A stretch of 64,000 nucleotides of DNA from JACVRW01 sp963811055 (GTDB lineage: Bacteria > Actinomycetota > Thermoleophilia > Solirubrobacterales > Thermoleophilaceae), in assembly GCA_963811055.1 (NCBI GenBank), contig CAWEPQ010000010.1, positions 106,789 to 170,788 of the forward strand, written 5' to 3'. A model generated the notes under the pieces. That model saw only the letters and a program-made list of their open reading frames with translations, ran no database searches and had not been told where the DNA came from. Below are positions 58,987 to 64,000 of the stretch, in pieces. Positions within the stretch are counted from its first letter, which is position 1. Every line of letters begins with the position of its first letter. Both the position numbers and the translations under genes were made by a program.

Positions 58987-59877
58987 CTACGCGGCGATGC
59001 GCAGGCTGGCGAAGGGCGGGCGCGCCACCAGTGGCCGCTCGGCGTCGAGCAGCCGCTCATCCCGCCGCAGGCGGTCGACCACCACCCGCAGCACCTCGTC
59101 GGCCATCGGCCCCAGCTCCGCCAGCGGCTTGTGGCGGTTGCGGCGCACTTCCAGGTCCACCTCCACCATGCCGTCGGTGCCGTCGAGCAGGTCGTGAGCG
59201 TCCAGCAGCATGGCGGTCTCGACCGCGTATCCGGTGGCGAACGGAAGCTGGTGGAAGAGCTCGCGCCGCGCCGCCACCTCGCCCGCCAGCGGCTGAGCGA
59301 AGCCGGCCAGCTCGGGGTAGAACATGGACAGGAGCGGCCGCGCCATCAGCTCCGTGACCCTGCCGCCGTCCGCGGGCAGCTCCTGGCCACCGGGCGTGGC
59401 AAACGGGCGCCTGAACGTGCCCTTCACGAAGCGCGCGGCCGGGTCCAGCAGCAGGGGGCCGAGCATCCCGGTGGCGAAGTGCCCCCGGAAGCGGCGGGTG
59501 TCCGAATCCAGGTAGGCGATCAGCTCGCCGCGGGCCACCGACAGCGCCCGCCACATCGCGTCGCCCTTGCCGAGCGGCGGTCCCAGCTCGGGCATCAGCT
59601 CGGCCTCCTGATGGACCTCAGCGCCCAGGCTCGCGGCCAGCTCCGCGGTCCCGTCCTCGGAAGCCGCGTCCACCACGAGCACCTGGTCCACCAGGTCGGA
59701 CAGCGCGAGCAGGCTCTCCACGATCGGGCCGATCGAGTCCGCCACCTGGCGCGTGGGGAGCACCACCGTGACCGGCTCCCGCTTGCGTTCCAGCAGCAGC
59801 TCCAGGGGGAATGCGGAGTGGTGGTGGAGGCGGATCAAGCCGCGCGTACTATGGCAGTCCGTGTCCTCCGCTCCCAC
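58987..59877 (-). CDS. gpgS: Glucosyl-3-phosphoglycerate synthase
   Basis: 296 residues from GTG 59877; TTG 59838 (283 residues) would avoid overlap with the divergent helicase. GT81 motifs: VTVVLPTRQVADSIGPIV, LGKGDAMWRAL, YLDSDTRRF with the metal DSD, VKGTFRRPF, GGRVTELMARPLLSMFYPEL, QPLAGEVAARRELF and VEVDLEVRRNRHKPL. It transfers glucose from UDP-glucose (or another NDP-glucose) to 3-phosphoglycerate, the first step of glucosylglycerate or methylglucose polysaccharide synthesis. Operon with its phosphatase, then catalase and oxidase. Confidence 0.93.
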   Translation of the reverse strand: MGAEDTDCHSTRGLIRLHHHSAFPLELLLERKREPVTVVLPTRQVADSIGPIVESLLALSDLVDQVLVVDAASEDGTAELAASLGAEVHQEAELMPELGPPLGKGDAMWRALSVARGELIAYLDSDTRRFRGHFATGMLGPLLLDPAARFVKGTFRRPFATPGGQELPADGGRVTELMARPLLSMFYPELAGFAQPLAGEVAARRELFHQLPFATGYAVETAMLLDAHDLLDGTDGMVEVDLEVRRNRHKPLAELGPMADEVLRVVVDRLRRDERLLDAERPLVARPPFASLRIAA

Positions 59878-62125
59878 GACCTACGCCTGGGAGCCGGTGC
59901 TGGAGAAGGGGCGCGACGAGGAGCTCGTGCGCACCGCCCGCGAGGGTGCCCTCACCGGCTCGCGCACACCCGTCCCGGACGATCTCCACCCGGCTCTGCT
60001 CGAGTCCCTCACCGGGATCGACTGCCTCTGGTCGCACCAGGCGGACACGCTGGAGGCGGCGAGGCGCGGCCACACGATCGTGACCACGGCCACGGCCAGC
60101 GGCAAGTCGCTGGCCTTCAACCTGCCGGTGCTGGACACGCTCGCGGGCGATCCCGGGGCGCGCGCGCTCTACCTGTATCCGACCAAGGCGCTCGCCCAGG
60201 ACCAGGCCCGCGGGCTCGCGCGCATGGGCCTGAAGTTCCTTCGCCACGCGATCTACGACGGCGACACTCCAAAAGAGGAGCGGGCCGCCATCCGCCGGCG
60301 CTCGAACCTGATCCTCACCAACCCGGACATGCTCCACATGGGGGTCCTGCCCAACCACCAGACCTGGGGCGACGTGCTGGCCAACCTCGCCTGGGTGGTG
60401 GTGGACGAGGCACACGTGTATCGCGGCGTGTTCGGCTCCCACGTAGCCAACGTGCTGCGCCGCCTGCGCCGGCTCGCGCGCGCCTACGGCACCGAGCCGC
60501 GCTTCGTGCTCACCAGCGCCACGATCGCCAACCCCCTGGAGCTGGCCGAGCGGCTGACCGGGCTCGACTTCACGCTCGTGGACCGCGACGGGGCGCCGCG
60601 AGCGGAGCGGCGGATAGCGATGTGGAACCCGCCGCTCGTGAACGAGGCGCTCGGTCAGCGAGCCTCGGCGCTGTCGGAGGCGGCCAACCTGCTGGCCGAC
60701 CTGGTGCTTCACGACGTGCGCACCATCTGCTTCCTGAGGTCGCGCCGCGGTGTGGAGCTGATCCAGCGCTTCGCCCATCAGCGCCTCGAGGACGCCGGCC
60801 GCCCCGACCTGGCTGAGCGGATCGCCCCCTACCGGGCCGGCTACACCCCCGCGCAGCGGCGCGAGCTCGAGCGCCGGCTGGCCGAAGGGGAGCTGCTGGC
60901 GGTGGTGGCCACCAACGCCCTCGAGCTGGGCATCGACATCGGGGACCTCGACGCCGCGCTCTGCGTGACGTTCCCGGGCACGGTGGCGAGCCTGCGCCAG
61001 ATGTGGGGGCGTGCCGGCCGGCGAGCGCCGGGCCTGGCGATGTACGTGGCCGGCGAGGATGCCCTCGACCAGTTCTTCTGCCGTCACCCGGACGAGTTCC
61101 TCGACCGGCCGGTGGAGCGGGCGATCCTCGACCACGAGTCCGAGGAGATCTTCCTCGCCCACCTCGCCGCCGCCGCGTACGAGCTGCCGCTTACGGGCGA
61201 GGACGCGACCGTGTTCGGCGACAACTGGGAGACGCAGGCGCGGCGTCTAGTGAGCGTGGGACGCCTGCGCGAGCGCGGCGGGCGCTACCTGCCGCGCGGC
61301 TCCGGCTACCCGGCGGCGTCGATCGCCCTGCGCTCGGCTTCGGCGGACTCCGTGGCGATCGTCGAGGCATCGCGAGGCGAACTGATCGGCACCGTGGAGG
61401 CGGCGCGGGCCCACTCGGCCGTTCATCCGGGGGCGGTGTACCTGCACATGGGGGCGGCCTACGAGGTGGAGGACCTGGACCTCGCGCAGGGTCGCGCCGT
61501 GGTGAGCCCGTTCCGCGGCGAGTGGTACACGCAGCCCAAGAAGGAGTCCGAGACCTACATCGAGGAGACGCGCGAGCGGCGCCAGTGCTGCGGGGTGGAC
61601 CTGTCGTTCGGGATCGTCTCCGTGACCGAGCAGGTGGTGGCCTACCAGCGCAAGCACGTGACCGACCACCGCGTGCTCGACCTGCTGGCGCTCGACCTGC
61701 CCGAGCAGGACTTCGTGACTCAGGCGCTCTGGTACGAGCTGCCCGACACGCTGCTGCGCGACGACTTCGCGCTGGACGCGCTCCAGGGCTCGCTTCACGC
61801 GGCCGAGCACGCCCAGATCGCGGTGCTCCCGCTGATCGCCATGTGCGACCGCTGGGACATCGGCGGGCTGTCCACCGCCTTCCACATGCAGACGGGGCGG
61901 GCCACGATCTTCATCTACGACGGCCACCCCGGCGGGGTGGGGCTCACGCGGGCGGGCTACGAGCGCTTCGAGGGGCTGGTGGACGACGCGCTGCGGCTGA
62001 TCTCCGAGTGCCCGTGCAGGTCCGGCTGCCCCTCGTGCGTGCAGTCGCCCAAGTGCGGCAACCTCAACGAGCCGCTGAACAAGCGCGGTGCGCTCGAGAT
62101 GCTGAGCCGCATGTCGTCCTCGTAG
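59861..62125 (+). CDS. DEAD/DEAH helicase with DUF1998 (MrfA-like)
   Basis: 754 residues from GTG 59861. Motif I TTATASGKSLAF near 76, Ia YLYPTKALAQDQ, motif II VVVDEAHVY near 181, motif III TSATI, motif VI QMWGRAGRR. The C-terminal DUF1998 domain has the four-Cys cluster CPCRSGCPSC then CGN near 720-735. The layout is that of YprA/MrfA helicases involved in mitomycin-type crosslink repair. A strong intrinsic terminator follows at 62258. The start overlaps the gpgS start in divergent orientation. Confidence 0.92.
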   Translation: MSSAPTTYAWEPVLEKGRDEELVRTAREGALTGSRTPVPDDLHPALLESLTGIDCLWSHQADTLEAARRGHTIVTTATASGKSLAFNLPVLDTLAGDPGARALYLYPTKALAQDQARGLARMGLKFLRHAIYDGDTPKEERAAIRRRSNLILTNPDMLHMGVLPNHQTWGDVLANLAWVVVDEAHVYRGVFGSHVANVLRRLRRLARAYGTEPRFVLTSATIANPLELAERLTGLDFTLVDRDGAPRAERRIAMWNPPLVNEALGQRASALSEAANLLADLVLHDVRTICFLRSRRGVELIQRFAHQRLEDAGRPDLAERIAPYRAGYTPAQRRELERRLAEGELLAVVATNALELGIDIGDLDAALCVTFPGTVASLRQMWGRAGRRAPGLAMYVAGEDALDQFFCRHPDEFLDRPVERAILDHESEEIFLAHLAAAAYELPLTGEDATVFGDNWETQARRLVSVGRLRERGGRYLPRGSGYPAASIALRSASADSVAIVEASRGELIGTVEAARAHSAVHPGAVYLHMGAAYEVEDLDLAQGRAVVSPFRGEWYTQPKKESETYIEETRERRQCCGVDLSFGIVSVTEQVVAYQRKHVTDHRVLDLLALDLPEQDFVTQALWYELPDTLLRDDFALDALQGSLHAAEHAQIAVLPLIAMCDRWDIGGLSTAFHMQTGRATIFIYDGHPGGVGLTRAGYERFEGLVDDALRLISECPCRSGCPSCVQSPKCGNLNEPLNKRGALEMLSRMSSS

Positions 62126-62257
62126 TACGCCTCGCCGCTCGACGCCAGATCGAGGTGAACCCACCCGCGGCTAAAGGCCCCGGCTGAACCGCCGATGGCA
62201 GAGGTGCGGCCCCAACCGGCCGTGTCAACCCCTCAAGTTGCGGCCCTAGCCGCCGCC

Positions 62258-62298
62258 GCCCCGTCCCCGCCGGCTCGCCGGTGGGGGCGGGGCTTTTT
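62258..62298 (+). terminator. Strong intrinsic terminator of the helicase gene
   Basis: 17-b arms (62258-62274 with 62277-62293) pair with two mismatches and a tight loop, followed at once by TTTTT. It is the clearest intrinsic terminator in the window and lies 133 b after the helicase stop, convergent with the DUF3352 gene. Confidence 0.85.
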
Positions 62299-62321
62299 CG
62301 TTGGGGGCCCCGGGCCCGGCG

Positions 62322-63839
62322 CTACTTGTCGAACGTCAGCCTGATCGTGCCGCTCACGCCGCTCGTGTCCGCCTCGAGCGAGCCGGTGAGCAGGTCCAGC
62401 GGGGCCACGAGGGCCGGCCGCAGCTGGTCCGGCACCGGGATCTGGTCCCCGAGCGACTCGAGGATCTTGAGAGCGATCGGCTCCGCGTCGGCCTGGACGA
62501 CGATCGCGCCCTCCTGCCCCGCGGCCTTGGTGGGCTCGTCGAGGGCCAGGCTGTCGGCGCGGCGCGGGTCGTTGGTGATCACGAACACGCCGTCCTTGAC
62601 CCCGAAGATGATGCTGGTGCCGTCGGCGGTGGCCAGGGCGTAGAGGTCCTGGCCGGACTTCGGCCGCACCAGGCTCACGCCGTCGAGTCCGAGGCCCTCG
62701 GCGAGGCTCGGCAGCGCGCCGGCGATCTTCTCGAGCGTCTCCTGGAACGCCTCCGGGTCCTTGGGCTCGACGCGCACGCCGAACTTGCCCTCGAGGGAGA
62801 TGCTGGCGGAGATGTCGCCGGAGAGCTGGTCGAGGATGTCCTTCTCCACGTCCACGCCGAGGCGCCGCTCGATCTGGGTCTTGGCCGCGGAGTAGTCGCC
62901 GTACGCGGACGGGGAGACCGCCTGGGCCACCGTCTCGACGAAGCTCACGATCTGCCCGATGTCGCGCACGCCGATGCCGATCTCGCCCTCCCGGTCGACG
63001 AGCGCGGGAGCCTCGGGTCCGGGCGCGATCGGGAGGTCGGCGTCGGTCAGGCCGTTCGGATCGGTGCGGATCTTGAAGTCGAGGTTGATCGCGTCGCCCT
63101 CGATGGTGGCGTTGAGACCCACGCCCTGGATCGCGCTGATCCACTTGACCTTGCGCGCGTTGCGGGCTCCCTCGCTGCCGGACAGGAGCGACTGGACGTT
63201 CACGTAGCCCTGGGCGATGCCGTCGTCGCCCACGTCCTCGAGGTTGGCGTTGAAGGTGTCCTCGTCGAGCGTGTCGTCGCCGTCGTGGCGGGCGAGCGCC
63301 TCGTCCAGGAGCTTGCGCGAGCCGGCGAACACGACCGTGTCGCCGTCGACGGCAAACTCGGTGCCGGAGGCGTCGTAGATCTTGGCGCCGGACTCCTCGC
63401 CCTTCTCGGCGGCGTCAGTGCTCCCCAGCAGGTCGCTCAGCTTGTCCCCATCAGACACCTCGATGGCGGCGACGAAGCCGTTGCCGTCGGATCCGCTCAG
63501 GAACGACTCGGCGTCGGCCGCTCCGACCACGAAGGGATTGCCGAGCAGCGGCACCACCTCCTTCTGGAGGTCCACGCCGGTGGCCTCCTTGGCGAGCGTG
63601 CGGAGCACGATCTCCCTGACGGCGTCGCCGAGCGGGAACTTCTGGAACAGCGTGTTCAGCGCCTGGTACTGGTCGCCGCCCACGTCGGTGTCCACCACCA
63701 CCGCGAACGGCGCGTCCTTCGGCAGGTAGCCGAGCGAGCCGTCGAGCGGCCCGCCGGCGTCGTCGCTGCCGCAGCCGGCGAACCCGGCAAGCGCGAGCAG
63801 GCAGACGAGCAGAACCAGGAGGCGCACGGGCGGCCGCAT
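62322..63839 (-). CDS. DUF3352 lipoprotein
   Basis: 505 residues. Lipoprotein signal VRLLVLLVCLLALAGFAGC with lipidation Cys 23 followed by GSDD. The mature protein is the DUF3352 family: YLPKDAPFAVVVDTDVGGDQ, then long beta-rich, Asp/Gly-rich repeats of a two-domain fold, and GVKDGVFVITNDP near the end. Function unknown, cell envelope. No operon partners are visible; promoter must lie in the 91 b before the tRNA. Confidence 0.85.
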   Translation of the reverse strand: MRPPVRLLVLLVCLLALAGFAGCGSDDAGGPLDGSLGYLPKDAPFAVVVDTDVGGDQYQALNTLFQKFPLGDAVREIVLRTLAKEATGVDLQKEVVPLLGNPFVVGAADAESFLSGSDGNGFVAAIEVSDGDKLSDLLGSTDAAEKGEESGAKIYDASGTEFAVDGDTVVFAGSRKLLDEALARHDGDDTLDEDTFNANLEDVGDDGIAQGYVNVQSLLSGSEGARNARKVKWISAIQGVGLNATIEGDAINLDFKIRTDPNGLTDADLPIAPGPEAPALVDREGEIGIGVRDIGQIVSFVETVAQAVSPSAYGDYSAAKTQIERRLGVDVEKDILDQLSGDISASISLEGKFGVRVEPKDPEAFQETLEKIAGALPSLAEGLGLDGVSLVRPKSGQDLYALATADGTSIIFGVKDGVFVITNDPRRADSLALDEPTKAAGQEGAIVVQADAEPIALKILESLGDQIPVPDQLRPALVAPLDLLTGSLEADTSGVSGTIRLTFDK

Positions 63840-63930
63840 GCAGCGGCGGAGTGTAAAGGAAGGCTGCTGGGCGGCCGATTGCCTTTTGGGAGCGTGCGGG
63901 AGGGTCCCGCCGCTACCATCGTCGCGCCGC

Positions 63931-64000
63931 GGCGAGGTAGCTCAGTTGGTAGAGCACACGACTGAAAATCGTGGTGTCGCCGGTTCGATTCCGGCCCTCG
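63931..64000 (+). tRNA. trnF: tRNA-Phe (GAA), 3' end cut by window
   Basis: Acceptor GGCGAGG (63931-63937), D-arm AGCTCAGTTGGTAGAGCA, anticodon stem CACGA/TCGTG with loop CTGAAAA and anticodon GAA at 63964-63966, T-arm GCCGG-TTCGATT-CCGGC, then CCTCG. The last acceptor bases and any CCA are beyond the edge. Confidence 0.97.

Overview
The window is very GC-rich (by eye about 70 percent), densely coded on both strands and rich in GTG starts and 4-nt stop/start overlaps. Split biotin-dependent acyl-CoA carboxylase subunits including an epsilon-type peptide, a glucosyl-3-phosphoglycerate synthase, a DtxR-type regulator, a BTAD/LuxR-size regulator, a MoaD-MoaE fusion and many Tat or lipoprotein signals all point to an actinomycete. 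My best guess is class Thermoleophilia (Solirubrobacterales-like), inferred from the gene repertoire and not from any marker gene. No plasmid, phage, CRISPR or intact insertion sequence is visible. The only RNA gene is a tRNA-Phe cut by the right edge.

Layout. 1-7 kb: a large BTAD-AAA regulator running off the left edge, a small GGPDES-repeat membrane peptide, an exported RTX-like repeat protein, a lipoprotein, a 27-residue membrane peptide with a duplicated DUF6766-like membrane protein, and a DUF2142 membrane protein. 7-17.5 kb: secreted GH31 glycosidase, MoaD-MoaE fusion, a secreted protein, acyl-CoA mutase large subunit, small membrane/secreted proteins, a sulfatase-fold protein lacking the formylglycine Cys/Ser, and an acyl-CoA carboxylase beta subunit. 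17.7-23.4 kb: a three-gene operon (ornithine cyclodeaminase-like, MFS transporter, hydrolase-adenylate cyclase fusion), a carboxylase epsilon-like peptide and an amidase. 23.5-29 kb: a complete assimilatory sulfate reduction operon (sulfite reductase, CysH, CysD, CysN, TauE/SafE exporter). 29-40 kb: exported hydrolase, carboxylase alpha subunit, FAD oxidoreductase plus MFS, a secreted three-repeat protein, an antiporter, a secreted protein and an exported PHP-type metallohydrolase. 40-51 kb: a structured 441-b intergenic region, MBL and HAD hydrolases, SucCD, an anti-sigma-like protein divergent from a DUF4397 surface protein, a frameshifted sortase, an aminotransferase, a DtxR regulator and an ATP-dependent ligase. 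51-54.3 kb: a scrambled and frameshifted PQQ-type sugar dehydrogenase and an ECF sigma factor with abnormal ends, next to a YCII protein. 54.3-64 kb: macro-domain protein, glycerate kinase, an oxidase/catalase pair, a glucosylglycerate pair (GpgS plus phosphatase), a DUF1998 helicase, a DUF3352 lipoprotein and tRNA-Phe.

How genes fit together. Carboxylase beta (15963), epsilon-like (21327) and alpha (31018) subunits, the mutase (11104) and SucCD (42092) can be assembled on paper into propionyl-CoA to succinyl-CoA to succinate, although they are not clustered. CysDN makes APS, CysH (with its two cysteine pairs) reduces it to sulfite, and the sulfite reductase makes sulfide. GpgS and the adjacent HAD phosphatase fit compatible-solute (glucosylglycerate) synthesis. 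The most unusual parts are the permuted sugar dehydrogenase with three +1 shifts (51081-52625), the sortase whose catalytic Cys is lost to a one-base shift beside a DUF4397 protein with an internal sorting-signal-like segment (44968-47543), and the hairpin-rich region at 39953-40080 with mutually exclusive pairings.
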